This document shows, in pieces, positions 16,782 through 26,084 of a DNA stretch of 64,000 nt. Source of the DNA: an uncultured SAR86 cluster bacterium (GTDB lineage: Bacteria; Pseudomonadota; Gammaproteobacteria; Magnimaribacterales; D2472). The stretch is taken from NCBI GenBank assembly GCA_902579825.1, contig CACHII010000001.1, forward strand, positions 202,832-266,831. Direction: 5' to 3'. Position 1 is the first letter of the stretch; the number at the start of each line of letters is the position of its first letter. A program made the position numbers and the translations under genes. The notes below the pieces were generated by a model. That model worked only from the letters and a program-made list of their open reading frames with translations, was not told where the DNA came from and searched no databases.

Positions 16782-18217
16782 TAAAAAATAACCGGTGCTA
16801 AAAAGTAAGCAAATAATGTTACTACTATGATACCAATTATATTTAAGGCAATGCCTGCTCTCATCATCGTTGCAATTGTAAATTTATTAGATCCATAAAC
16901 TATTGCATTTGGTGGTGTTGCCACTGGCAACATAAAAGCACAACTTGCAGCAAGACAAACAGGAACTGTAAGTGATACCGGAAGAATTCCAATTGCAACA
17001 GCTAAAGCACCAAAAACCGGTAAAAAAGTTGTTGTTGTTGTTACATTGCTTGTTATTTCAGTTAAGAAAATAATTAACGTTGCAACTGCTAAAATCAGTA
17101 CTATTGGTGGTACTGTACTTAAAACCATTAAACTTTGACCAATCCACATACCTAATCCTGTTGAGCTTATTTGAGCTGCAAGTGATAAACCCCCACCGAA
17201 TAGCAATAATAAACCCCATGGTAGTTCTTTAGATTTTTCCCATTTTAATAAATCGCCTTTTTTTGACGCTGATGGAGTCATAAAGAGTAATATGGCTGCG
17301 ATTATTGCAATACCTGCATCGGTAAGGCCCGATAAAAATTCAATATTATTTAATAACGTTCTAAAGACCCAAGCAAAAACAGCTAGGCCAAAAATAATAG
17401 ATATACGAATTTCATCTTTTGTTAATGCTCCCATTTCACTTAACATCTTTTTTAATTCATCTTTTGCTTCTTTAGAAGCTGAAAACTTAATTGGAAAAAC
17501 ATATTGTGTTAATGAATACCAAGAACCAAATAACATAACTGCAGCCAAGGGTACTCCTAGTTTCATCCAATCAAACATTGAGATTTCTACCTGATAAGTA
17601 TCTTGCATAAAAGCACTAAAAACTATATTTGGTGCTGTCCCAATTAATGTAGACATTCCTCCAATTGTTGCTGCATAAGCGATACCCAACAAAAGAGCAG
17701 TATCAAAATTAGCTCTATCTATATCAGTCATCCCAGGAACTGTTTGAGAAATTACTCCACAAACAGCAAGGCCTATTGGTAACAACATAAGGGTTGTTGA
17801 TGTATTCATGACCCACATACTTATCAATGCTGAAACAAGCATAAAACCACCTATTAACCTAGCTCCACTAGATCCAACAGCTAATATCATCTTTAAAGCA
17901 ATTCTTTTATGCAGGCCTGAACTTTCTATACCTAAAGCTAATATAAAACCCCCCAAAAACAAATAAATATTTTTATTTGCATAAGGTAAAGCAGCGGTTT
18001 CAAAGGATGTGATATCTAGCAATGGAAATAATGCCAGTGGCAGTAAGGCTGTAACCGCTACAGGTATTGCTTCTGTTGCCCACCAAACAGCCATCAATAC
18101 CGAAATTGCAGCTACTGTCCAACCTGCAGAAGATAATTCAGCCGGAGGCGGAAATAACATCATTAAAAAAAATAATGTTAATCCAATCAAAAAGCCTTTC
18201 TTTTTATATGCGGGCAT
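16781..18217 (-). CDS. DASS/SLC13-family sodium-coupled anion transporter
   Basis: 478 residues, almost entirely membrane spans, of the divalent anion:sodium symporter family that moves succinate, citrate or sulfate. The family's paired signatures are present in slightly altered form: WVMNTSTTLMLLPIG in the first half and TSNVTTTTTFLPVFG in the second, at the hairpin positions where SNT motifs bind sodium and substrate. WWATEAIPVAVTALLPLALF near the N-terminus is also typical. It is translationally coupled to ggt. It begins 22 bases after the terminator of the second receptor, has no Shine-Dalgarno, and shows TATAAG two bases before the ATG, so its mRNA may be leaderless. Confidence 0.9.
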   Translation of the reverse strand: MPAYKKKGFLIGLTLFFLMMLFPPPAELSSAGWTVAAISVLMAVWWATEAIPVAVTALLPLALFPLLDITSFETAALPYANKNIYLFLGGFILALGIESSGLHKRIALKMILAVGSSGARLIGGFMLVSALISMWVMNTSTTLMLLPIGLAVCGVISQTVPGMTDIDRANFDTALLLGIAYAATIGGMSTLIGTAPNIVFSAFMQDTYQVEISMFDWMKLGVPLAAVMLFGSWYSLTQYVFPIKFSASKEAKDELKKMLSEMGALTKDEIRISIIFGLAVFAWVFRTLLNNIEFLSGLTDAGIAIIAAILLFMTPSASKKGDLLKWEKSKELPWGLLLLFGGGLSLAAQISSTGLGMWIGQSLMVLSTVPPIVLILAVATLIIFLTEITSNVTTTTTFLPVFGALAVAIGILPVSLTVPVCLAASCAFMLPVATPPNAIVYGSNKFTIATMMRAGIALNIIGIIVVTLFAYFLAPVIF

Positions 18218-18238
18218 AACTTATACTAATATTTTTTC

Positions 18239-18270
18239 ATAAAAAAAGGGAGTCAAAACTCCCTTTTTAA
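18239..18270 (-). terminator. Intrinsic terminator of the second TonB-dependent receptor
   Basis: On the minus strand AAAAAGGGAG pairs with CTCCCTTTTT around a four-base loop, followed by a T run. It begins 13 bases past the receptor stop codon. Confidence 0.92.
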
Positions 18271-18282
18271 TTTTTAAATTCT

Positions 18283-21213
18283 TTAGAACTTAACTTTTAC
18301 GTCAAGATAGAATCTTCTACCGTAATCTTGATGAGCATCAGCAAAGAAACCATAGAATCTGTCAGCTAAAGGAGCTCTTTCATCTTCTAGGTTCTGAACT
18401 GCTAATTTAACCCTTGCTTTATTATCACCAACATTAAACCAGTAATAAACAGAAGCATTGTAAGTTGTCATGCTAGGTATTACATATCTTGTTCCATCAG
18501 ATCTAGTTTCACTACTCTGATAGAAGTCACCTTTTCTAAGTCCAGATAACTGAACGCCTAGGTCACCTAATCTATAATTAACTTTAAGGCTAGATTTTTC
18601 AACATAATTACCGTCAAGACCTGCTAAATTACCAAATCCAGCAAAAGTGATGTCAAATGGTATCACTCCAGATTCTTGAGCATCTACAAGAGCCTGATAT
18701 GCATTCGTAGGTTGTTGTGTAAATTCAGTTGTCTCAGAATGATTCAATGAAATACTGAAATCACCAACTTCAGTCACGATATCGTAATAAATACCAATAT
18801 CTTGACCAGCAATGCTTCTAGTTGCAGCATTAGTATAGTCATCAAAAATAGTAAGAGCTTCACCTGCTGGACAAATACCTGCAGCAGTAAACTTAGCAAT
18901 TTCTTCAGCTGTATATCCAGGATTAGGATCTCTGACTATAAAAGGGTTATTGAAACCATCACAATTTTCAGCTCCATAATTAATCCTTGCTACTAGATCG
19001 GCAACCATTGAATTAGTTCTACCAAATAAGACAATTGTGTTATCTTTTTCGATTCTCCAATCATCCCAAGTAATTGTTAGCCCTTCAATGTTTCCAGGTG
19101 TCCATACAATACCCCATGAAGTATTGTCAGACTCTTCTGGAAGTAAGTTTGGATTACCTCTTCTAAAACTTTGTATTTGATATCTATCATCAAGCGGATC
19201 ATTCGCACCAACATACTCACCAACAGCATCATCAACGTTACCACTTCTTGTAACGTATAACTGATTTGCTTGTATCAAGTTCGGTACTCTAAATGATGTA
19301 GATTTTGAACCTCTTAGTAACAAATCATCACTTATCTCCCAACCTAGAGCTGCTTTCCAGACTGTAGATGATTTAGTGTCATCAGGATCTTCGTGTCTCA
19401 TAGCAACCTGAGCTTCCATTTTGCTTGAAATAGGTAAAATCATTTCAGCAAAAACTGAATTTGTTGATCGTTTTGCAGAAGTGTCAACAGTTGGACTTGA
19501 ACCAAGGACGTCACCAACAAATGGAAATCCTAAACCTGTTTCAGTTGATGTAAACTGAATTTGTCCATCAAGCCTTGGATCTCTATCATCAGTATATGAT
19601 TCTTGACGATATTCAAAACCTACAAGCATTCCGACTGGACCGGCTGGTAAATTAAAGACTTCAGGATTTGTCATTTTAAAATCAAATGAATTTAATTCAC
19701 TGGTATCATTTCTTGAAACATCAACAATCGCTTGAGATAAAGCAGATTTGACGTCTGCAGAAAATATATTTATTGCATTTGGAGTTGAATCATTTAAACC
19801 AGCTTGCAATAAAGAATTAGATAATCTATTTTCAGTTAAATCTTTAGATGTAGCTTTAGAAGCTAAAAATGCAGTTTCCCAGTCCCAACCAGAATCAGTT
19901 GTTCCTCTAAGCCCTAACAAATATCTATATGTTTCTTTCTCAACATTGATTATTCTTGGGCCAATATCAGGTCTCCAATTATCAATTCTTACTTGTTTAT
20001 TAGAGGATGAGTTATCTGCTGTCATGCCAATGGCGTTCATCCAATAGTTGTCAGGACCAATACTTAAAAGGGCTGTAGAAAAGTCACCAGCAGGTTCTTT
20101 ATGTCTCATATAGTCTGATTGATACTGGCCAATCTCTGCAAAAAACTCTGCACCACTATCAAGTTCATGATTTACAAAAACAAAAAGGTTGCTTCTTTCA
20201 AGCTCACCTCTATAGTCTCTGAATTGACCTGGGTTGATGTAGTATTCGCCATTTGCCATTGAAGTTGTATCGACAGCTAAACATGTTCCATAACCTGTGT
20301 CTTTTGAGTCTGATCTAGCACATCTAGGGTCGCCGATTGGTATAATTTGAATTTCACCAGAGCTATCAGAATAATCAGTTCTTCCCCGCATATCTAATTG
20401 TGCCCATTTACCTGAGTAAAGGTTTCTAAATGAAGCATCACCGGCCCATAAAGAATCTGCTGGAATCCATTTTCTATGATCTGAATCTCCCCATCTTGGA
20501 TCTTCAGCTGCAGCAATACCATCTCTATCATAAAAATCATACATTAGAGATACATTGGTTTTACCACCATTCATATCTTTACCCCATTTCAAAGTAAGTC
20601 TGTCATCAACTGCACTAAAATTGTCATATCCTTGATTTCTTAGAGCAACTTCAAATCCATCAAAATCAGATTGAAGAACATTATTGACAACACCAGCAAC
20701 AGCATCAGCACCGTAAATAGCTGAAGCACCATCTTTTAATACTTCAACTCTTTCAAGACCTGTCGTTGGAATAAGATTCGAGTTAACACTCATTGTTGGT
20801 ACATAATCACCACCAAGTAATTCTGTTTGATAACCAGCATTGTTAACCAATCTTCTGCCATTTAATAAGATTAATGTATTACCTACACCCATGTTTCTGA
20901 TGTTATACGCACCTACGTCACCTCTTGCAGAGTTAACGCCACCAGAGTCAGATTCGGCTTCAGTAAAGTAATTTAGACCTTGCTCAGTCATGTTCTCTAA
21001 AAGCTCTGTACCGTCTTCAACACCAAGAATATCAATATCCTCTGATGAAATGACAGTCACAGGAAGAGCTCCTGTTATGGAAGCCCCTTTAATTTGAGAA
21101 CCAACTACAACAACATCCTCAATGTTTTCTTCAGAATTATCAGCTTCTTCTTGAGCAACAATTGCCAATGGAAGTAACAATGCTAATGAAAGTAAAAAAT
21201 TATATTTTTTCAT
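18283..21213 (-). CDS. TonB-dependent outer-membrane receptor (second)
   Basis: 976 residues. A signal peptide (about 1-20) leads to EDVVVVGSQIKGASITG and a plug domain with IRNMGVGNTLILLNGRR, ERVEVLKDGASAIYGADAVA and GVVNNVLQSDFDGFEVALRN. The barrel occupies the remainder and ends DVKVKF. Its plug is alignable with the first receptor, but the barrels look diverged, so they should bind different ligands. The plug contains long acidic and asparagine-rich loops typical of marine receptors. Expressed with a strong terminator; the downstream genes encode an anion transporter and Ggt, which would fit processing of peptides or organic acids brought in by this receptor. The ligand is unknown. Confidence 0.95.
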   Translation of the reverse strand: MKKYNFLLSLALLLPLAIVAQEEADNSEENIEDVVVVGSQIKGASITGALPVTVISSEDIDILGVEDGTELLENMTEQGLNYFTEAESDSGGVNSARGDVGAYNIRNMGVGNTLILLNGRRLVNNAGYQTELLGGDYVPTMSVNSNLIPTTGLERVEVLKDGASAIYGADAVAGVVNNVLQSDFDGFEVALRNQGYDNFSAVDDRLTLKWGKDMNGGKTNVSLMYDFYDRDGIAAAEDPRWGDSDHRKWIPADSLWAGDASFRNLYSGKWAQLDMRGRTDYSDSSGEIQIIPIGDPRCARSDSKDTGYGTCLAVDTTSMANGEYYINPGQFRDYRGELERSNLFVFVNHELDSGAEFFAEIGQYQSDYMRHKEPAGDFSTALLSIGPDNYWMNAIGMTADNSSSNKQVRIDNWRPDIGPRIINVEKETYRYLLGLRGTTDSGWDWETAFLASKATSKDLTENRLSNSLLQAGLNDSTPNAINIFSADVKSALSQAIVDVSRNDTSELNSFDFKMTNPEVFNLPAGPVGMLVGFEYRQESYTDDRDPRLDGQIQFTSTETGLGFPFVGDVLGSSPTVDTSAKRSTNSVFAEMILPISSKMEAQVAMRHEDPDDTKSSTVWKAALGWEISDDLLLRGSKSTSFRVPNLIQANQLYVTRSGNVDDAVGEYVGANDPLDDRYQIQSFRRGNPNLLPEESDNTSWGIVWTPGNIEGLTITWDDWRIEKDNTIVLFGRTNSMVADLVARINYGAENCDGFNNPFIVRDPNPGYTAEEIAKFTAAGICPAGEALTIFDDYTNAATRSIAGQDIGIYYDIVTEVGDFSISLNHSETTEFTQQPTNAYQALVDAQESGVIPFDITFAGFGNLAGLDGNYVEKSSLKVNYRLGDLGVQLSGLRKGDFYQSSETRSDGTRYVIPSMTTYNASVYYWFNVGDNKARVKLAVQNLEDERAPLADRFYGFFADAHQDYGRRFYLDVKVKF

Positions 21214-21305
21214 ATTATCCCCTCTATAAAAGTGTATAGATTTAGCTAATTATAGGCATTAAAGCTAGTTAATGTCCAATTTTGTAGAAAGGATTTTGAA
21301 TTTTT

Positions 21306-22697
21306 TTAACTTAAAAAACTTTTAAGTTTTCTAATCCTTGAAACTGCTTCTTTTTTATCAAAAAAAGTTAAAGTTAGACCTAAAGATGGTGATTTTGTTG
21401 AGCCTGTTAAAGCAATTCTAATAGGCTGATTGACTTCGGGTACTTTTAAGTTGTTATTTGTTTGATACTCTTTAAGCAATAAATCAATTTGTTCTTCATT
21501 CCATTCATCGATGGTTTCTAATAAGTCACAAATATCTTCAAGATTCTTAGTTCCATTTGAAAGAAATCTCTCTATAGCCTTTTCATCATAGTCACTAACA
21601 TCCATGAAATAAGGTCTGAGTGCTTTTGCTATATCAAATAAAGTATTTTCAGAGGTTCTCATTGAAGCAATAAGTAGATGAGCATTTTGATGATCGTTTA
21701 TATCTATGTTGATTTTTTTTGCAAATGGTTTGATATGTTCTATAAATGATTCAAGTGACAAATGTGATAAATGTTGTGCATTTAGCCAATCCAGTTTAGT
21801 AATATCAAAAATAGCTCCGGCCTTTTGAACATCTTTAATATCAAAATCTTTTATCAAATCATCTATATAAAAAACTTCTTTATCACCACCTGACCATCCA
21901 AGTCTTGCTAATGAATTAAGAATTGCTGAATCTAAATAACCCATGTCTTTATATTCTTCAAGACTTGTGGCTGCATGTCTTTTAGATAATCTTTTTTTAT
22001 CCGGTCCCAAAACCAATGGAAGATGAGCATATTCAAGAGCTGGATATCCTAAAGCATTTTGTATATGTATTTGTCTTGGTGTGTTTGAAATATGATCTTC
22101 TCCTCTTATGACAGTTGTTACACCCTGTTCAAAGTCATCAACAACATTACACAAATGATATGTTGGTGTTCCGTCACTTCTTAGTAAAATTAGATCATCT
22201 AATTCAGCATTATTAAATCTAATCTCCCCTCTAATCATGTCATTCACAACAATTTCACCATCTTCTGGTGTAGCTAGTCTTAGCACTGTCTTCGAGGAAC
22301 GTTCTAATCCAAGACGTCTACTTCTGCCATCGTACATAGGCTTTTTTCCGTCAGCCATCTGTTGATTTCGCATCTTTTCAAGATCTTCTTCAGAACAATC
22401 ACACCAGTATGCATCGCCTGATGCGATTATTTGCTCAGCTGCCTTGATATAAATATCATTCCGTTCTGATTGATTAATTGGTTTTTTATCTGGTGAAAGT
22501 CCTATAGAAGAAAGTGTGTCTAAAATATTTTTTTCATATGCTTTAGTTGATCTTTCTCTATCAGTATCCTCTATTCTTACTAGGAACTCTCCATTATTTT
22601 GTTTTGCATATATATAATTAAATAAAGCTGTCCTAACTCCTCCAATGTGAAGGGTTCCTGTTGGGCTTGGAGCAAATCTTGTTACTACCTTACTCAC
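21306..22697 (-). CDS. gltX: Glutamyl-tRNA synthetase
   Basis: Class I synthetase that charges tRNA-Glu. The protein opens RFAPSPTGTLHIGGVRTALF, whose HIGG is the HIGH motif, and carries KKRLSKRHAA as the KMSKS motif. I chose the GTG at 22697 rather than the ATG five codons earlier. The GTG overlaps the dnaQ stop as GTGA, GGAG stands 9 bases before it, and the product then begins MSKVVTRFAPSPTG, like other GltX proteins. This gives 463 residues, close to the E. coli length. It is the last gene of the rnhA-dnaQ-gltX set. Confidence 0.95.
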   Translation of the reverse strand: MSKVVTRFAPSPTGTLHIGGVRTALFNYIYAKQNNGEFLVRIEDTDRERSTKAYEKNILDTLSSIGLSPDKKPINQSERNDIYIKAAEQIIASGDAYWCDCSEEDLEKMRNQQMADGKKPMYDGRSRRLGLERSSKTVLRLATPEDGEIVVNDMIRGEIRFNNAELDDLILLRSDGTPTYHLCNVVDDFEQGVTTVIRGEDHISNTPRQIHIQNALGYPALEYAHLPLVLGPDKKRLSKRHAATSLEEYKDMGYLDSAILNSLARLGWSGGDKEVFYIDDLIKDFDIKDVQKAGAIFDITKLDWLNAQHLSHLSLESFIEHIKPFAKKINIDINDHQNAHLLIASMRTSENTLFDIAKALRPYFMDVSDYDEKAIERFLSNGTKNLEDICDLLETIDEWNEEQIDLLLKEYQTNNNLKVPEVNQPIRIALTGSTKSPSLGLTLTFFDKKEAVSRIRKLKSFLS

Positions 22698-23413
22698 TGA
22701 AATTTTCTCCATATTGTTTGAAGATCATATTTAGTCTCAATTTCAGATAATCTTTTTTCATGTTCAAGAATTTCATCTTTGGAAGATTCAATGCTAACTG
22801 GAGTCAAGCCATCATCTATCTGAATATTTTGAATTTCATTATCTGTTGAAGTGTTATTAGCTGAATTCGAAGCAAATTCAAATTTACTCTGACCGCCTGT
22901 TAATTGCATATATACATCCGCAAGAATATTTGCATCCAGCAAAGCGCCATGAAATGTTCTGTCGTAACCACTAACGTTATATTTTGATGCCAAGGCATCT
23001 AAAGAAATTCTTTGTCCTGGATGTTTATCACGAGCAATTTCAAGTGAATCCTCTACTTCACAAATGTCCTCTAATTTTGGATATTTTGATGAGGCTAATT
23101 TAAGTTCATTATTAAGAAACCCTAAATCAAATGGAGCATTATGAATAACAAGGGTTGATCCCTCTACAAATTGAATAAAGTCTTCAGCTATGTCTTCAAA
23201 TAGTGGCTTATCATCAAGAGATTCAAGAGAAATACCGTGAACTTCATAAGCTTTTTCATCAATTGATCTTTGTGGATTTAAGTAGCTGTGAAAATGTTGA
23301 TCCGATTTAACTCTATTATTTACAAGAACAGCGCCTATTTCAATTATACGATGACCTTGCTTTACTTCTAAGCCAGTTGTTTCAGTGTCAAGTACAATAT
23401 ATTTTTTTGGCAT
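22694..23413 (-). CDS. dnaQ: DNA polymerase III epsilon subunit (proofreading exonuclease)
   Basis: 239 residues. It has the DEDDh exonuclease motifs: YIVLDTETTGLEVKQGHRII near the start (Exo I), VIHNAPFDLGFLNNEL (Exo II), and FHGALLDANILADVYMQLTG (Exo III with its histidine). After about residue 180 comes an acidic, probably disordered linker, and the last 30 residues should bind the polymerase alpha subunit. It starts one base after the rnhA stop and its end overlaps gltX by 4 bases. rnhA-dnaQ adjacency is widespread in gammaproteobacteria, where the two genes are often divergent rather than tandem as here. Confidence 0.95.
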   Translation of the reverse strand: MPKKYIVLDTETTGLEVKQGHRIIEIGAVLVNNRVKSDQHFHSYLNPQRSIDEKAYEVHGISLESLDDKPLFEDIAEDFIQFVEGSTLVIHNAPFDLGFLNNELKLASSKYPKLEDICEVEDSLEIARDKHPGQRISLDALASKYNVSGYDRTFHGALLDANILADVYMQLTGGQSKFEFASNSANNTSTDNEIQNIQIDDGLTPVSIESSKDEILEHEKRLSEIETKYDLQTIWRKFQ

Positions 23414-23414
23414 G

Positions 23415-23846
23415 TTATAAGCTATCTATTCCTTTATTTGCAAGAGCATCTGCTATTTCATTTTTTTCATGACCAGCATGTCCTTTTACCCAACGCCATT
23501 TTACATTATGTTTAGATACATATTTATCAAGCTCTATCCATAAATCTTTATTTTTTACATCTTTTCTAGAAGCATTTTTCCAATTATTTTTTTTCCAAGT
23601 ATCTATCCAACTGGTTATGCCTTGCATTACATACTTAGAGTCGGTGGTAAGATTTACATTGCATGGTTCCTTTAAAAGTTTGAGACCTTCGATGGCTGCC
23701 TTTAATTCCATTTTATTATTAGTTGTATTATTTTCTCCTCCGAAATGCTCTTTGGAAATATCTCCAAACTCGATGAGCACTCCCCAACCACCAATACCTG
23801 GATTACCTCTGCATGCTCCATCAGTATAAATATTTACTGTTTTCAT
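23415..23846 (-). CDS. rnhA: Ribonuclease HI
   Basis: 143 residues. It opens with [20 protein letters not shown] and has [21 protein letters not shown] and [15 protein letters not shown], which supply the D, E, D and H/D catalytic residues of RNase HI. It removes RNA from RNA-DNA hybrids. Its ATG is only 22 bases from the ATG of gloB on the other strand, so both promoters must be squeezed into or beyond that space. Confidence 0.97.
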   Translation of the reverse strand: MKTVNIYTDGACRGNPGIGGWGVLIEFGDISKEHFGGENNTTNNKMELKAAIEGLKLLKEPCNVNLTTDSKYVMQGITSWIDTWKKNNWKNASRKDVKNKDLWIELDKYVSKHNVKWRWVKGHAGHEKNEIADALANKGIDSL

Positions 23847-23868
23847 AAAATTAAATTAGAATCACCAT

Positions 23869-24633
23869 ATGTTAATTATAGAGCCTATAAAAGCATTTGA
23901 TGATAATTATATCTGGTTGATGACTAAAAATAATAAGTCTGTCGTGGTCGACCCTGGAGACGCAAGTGAGATTGTCAAATTAATTGATAATCAAGCAATT
24001 AATTTAGATGGTATTCTAATTACTCATCATCATTATGATCATACAAATGGGCTGGCAGAATTAATAGAAAAAAGGAATCTAAAAGTATTTGGACCAAAAA
24101 ATAATATAAGCGGAATTAACAATATAGTTGGAGATTCCGATCAATTTGATTTAATTGGAATTCATTTTGAAGTCCTTGAAATACCTGGGCATACACTTGA
24201 TCATATAGCTTTTTATACCTTCAATGATGGTAACCCAGTTTTACTGTGTGGAGATACACTCTTTGCAGGAGGATGTGGCAGAGTATTCGAAGGAACATTT
24301 TCTCAAATGTTTAATTCTTTGCAAAAATTATCCAATTTGCCAAAAACAACTAAGGTTTATTGTGGACATGAGTATACAAAGTCTAATCTTTTGTTTGCAC
24401 TAGAAGCAGACCCAAATAATAAAGATTTAAAAAATGAATTTGATCAAGTAGTCAATTTAATTGCGAACGGAGAACCAACTCTTCCAACCACAATTTCAAA
24501 AGAACTAAAAATAAATCCTTTTTTAAGATGTAATTCTGAAGGAATTAAAAATACAATTAAAAATAAATTTAATCTTGAAGGAAATGAAGAAGAAACTTTT
24601 TCAGCATTAAGAAAATGGAAAGACAGCTTTTAA
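23869..24633 (+). CDS. gloB: Hydroxyacylglutathione hydrolase (glyoxalase II)
   Basis: 254 residues with the glyoxalase II form of the metallo-beta-lactamase fold: THHHYDHTNGL for the binuclear metal site, PGHTLDHIAFY, and the family-specific CGDTLFAGGCGRVFEGTF, then YCGHEYTKSNLLFA. It hydrolyses S-D-lactoylglutathione to D-lactate and glutathione, ending methylglyoxal detoxification. No Shine-Dalgarno precedes the ATG; TAGAAT at 23857-23862 ends 6 bases before it, a layout that suggests a leaderless transcript. Its last 19 bases overlap mltD. Confidence 0.95.
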   Translation: MLIIEPIKAFDDNYIWLMTKNNKSVVVDPGDASEIVKLIDNQAINLDGILITHHHYDHTNGLAELIEKRNLKVFGPKNNISGINNIVGDSDQFDLIGIHFEVLEIPGHTLDHIAFYTFNDGNPVLLCGDTLFAGGCGRVFEGTFSQMFNSLQKLSNLPKTTKVYCGHEYTKSNLLFALEADPNNKDLKNEFDQVVNLIANGEPTLPTTISKELKINPFLRCNSEGIKNTIKNKFNLEGNEEETFSALRKWKDSF

Positions 24634-26084
24634 TTGTTTTAACAATAATTTTAATAACTACTGGATGTCAACAGCTTCCAGTCAATAGCTCCAGTACATC
24701 TGAAACTAGCTACGACATTCCAACCGAAGATCCAAGTCTAAATCTTTATACCTCATATGATATTTGGCAATATCTTGTTTTGAATAATCCTCAACCAAGT
24801 GACTACTCGCTTAATGAAAGAACACTTTTTTATATGAATATGCATCTAAAAGACGATGAAAAATTTACAGAATATCTTAACGACTCATATTATTTCTTAT
24901 ACTTTGTAATAAATGAGTTAAAAAAGGCTAATCTACCTCTAGAACTTTCTTTAATTCCTTATATTGAAAGTAACTATGATCCATTTTCTATTTCTGCATC
25001 TGGCGCAGTGGGTATGTGGCAATTCATGCCAAGAACTGGACGCTTTTATAAATTAAATAGATCATGGTGGCATGAAGATAGGCATGATCCCTATCAATCT
25101 TCCAAGGCAGCTATTGAATATCTCAAATACCTTTATGTTAGGTTTGATAACGATATTTTATTGACGCTCGCAGCATATAACGCTGGTCCATCTTTATTGG
25201 ATAAAAGAATCAACCAAAATAAACGTAAGGGTTTAAAAACAGATTTTTGGTCACTTGATTTACCCAACCAAACAAGGGACTATATTCCAAAATACCTAGC
25301 ATTAAGGGAATTAGTATTTAACTCAACTAATTATGGTGTCAACCTTCCTGATATACCTTATGAACCTGTGGTAATTAAAGTAGTTATTCCTGGACAAGTA
25401 GAAATACTCACTTTGAGTGATTTTTTAGATATTAAGCCTGAACTACTTTATAAACTAAACGCTGGATATACAAAATGGGCATCAGCACCAGAAGATCAAA
25501 GCATTTTCTTTATACCAATAGAAAAATATTATCTTTTTGAAGATGAGACTAATCCATTTAAAGAAACAAAAGCAATTAATTGGATATCTCACGTCGTTGA
25601 GAATGGTGATAATTTATGGTCAATAGCTTCAAAATACGAGACCGAGGTAAAAATTATTAAAGAAATAAACTATTTAAGGAATGATCTGCTTTCAATTGGG
25701 GATACACTTTTAGTACCTCTTGGGAAAACTAAATCAAATAACTTCATACCCTATGAAATGCATATTGTTTCTGAAGGAGATACTTTATGGAGTATTGCTG
25801 AAGAATATAATTTAGAAATAAGAGATCTAACCAGCATGAATTCTATAGATCAAGATGATTATCTTCAACTTGGACAGCAATTGACTATAGGTAATAAAAA
25901 TATTCATAGAAATATTGAATCAAAAAAAAGAACAATACTTTATTCAGTAAAACAGGGTGATAATTTATATAAAATATCTGAGTTGTTTGATGTTTCAATC
26001 AAAAGTATTGAAGAGGTCAATAATTTTAAAAATCCAATACTAATGCCTGGTCAAATTATTAAAGTTGCAATAAGAGCTTTTTAG
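24615..26084 (+). CDS. mltD: Membrane-bound lytic murein transglycosylase D, lipoprotein
   Basis: 489 residues. A lipoprotein signal (LITTGC) puts it on a membrane face in the periplasm. The SLT domain is visible as ELSLIPYIESNYDPFSISAS followed by GAVGMWQFMPRTGR, where the glutamate of IES is catalytic. Three LysM repeats follow, each opening with a GD(N/T)L motif: GDNLWSIASKYETEV, GDTLWSIAEEYNLEI and GDNLYKISELFDVSI. It cleaves glycan strands to leave 1,6-anhydro ends. The gloB-mltD order is conserved in gammaproteobacteria. Starts inside the last 19 bases of gloB and overlaps the oppC-like end by 4 bases. Confidence 0.94.
   Translation: MERQLLIVLTIILITTGCQQLPVNSSSTSETSYDIPTEDPSLNLYTSYDIWQYLVLNNPQPSDYSLNERTLFYMNMHLKDDEKFTEYLNDSYYFLYFVINELKKANLPLELSLIPYIESNYDPFSISASGAVGMWQFMPRTGRFYKLNRSWWHEDRHDPYQSSKAAIEYLKYLYVRFDNDILLTLAAYNAGPSLLDKRINQNKRKGLKTDFWSLDLPNQTRDYIPKYLALRELVFNSTNYGVNLPDIPYEPVVIKVVIPGQVEILTLSDFLDIKPELLYKLNAGYTKWASAPEDQSIFFIPIEKYYLFEDETNPFKETKAINWISHVVENGDNLWSIASKYETEVKIIKEINYLRNDLLSIGDTLLVPLGKTKSNNFIPYEMHIVSEGDTLWSIAEEYNLEIRDLTSMNSIDQDDYLQLGQQLTIGNKNIHRNIESKKRTILYSVKQGDNLYKISELFDVSIKSIEEVNNFKNPILMPGQIIKVAIRAF

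Noticed and set aside
22698-22712. ATG start for gltX five codons upstream of the chosen GTG
   Set aside because: The bases GGAG after that ATG fit better as the ribosome site of the GTG, which also overlaps the dnaQ stop as GTGA.
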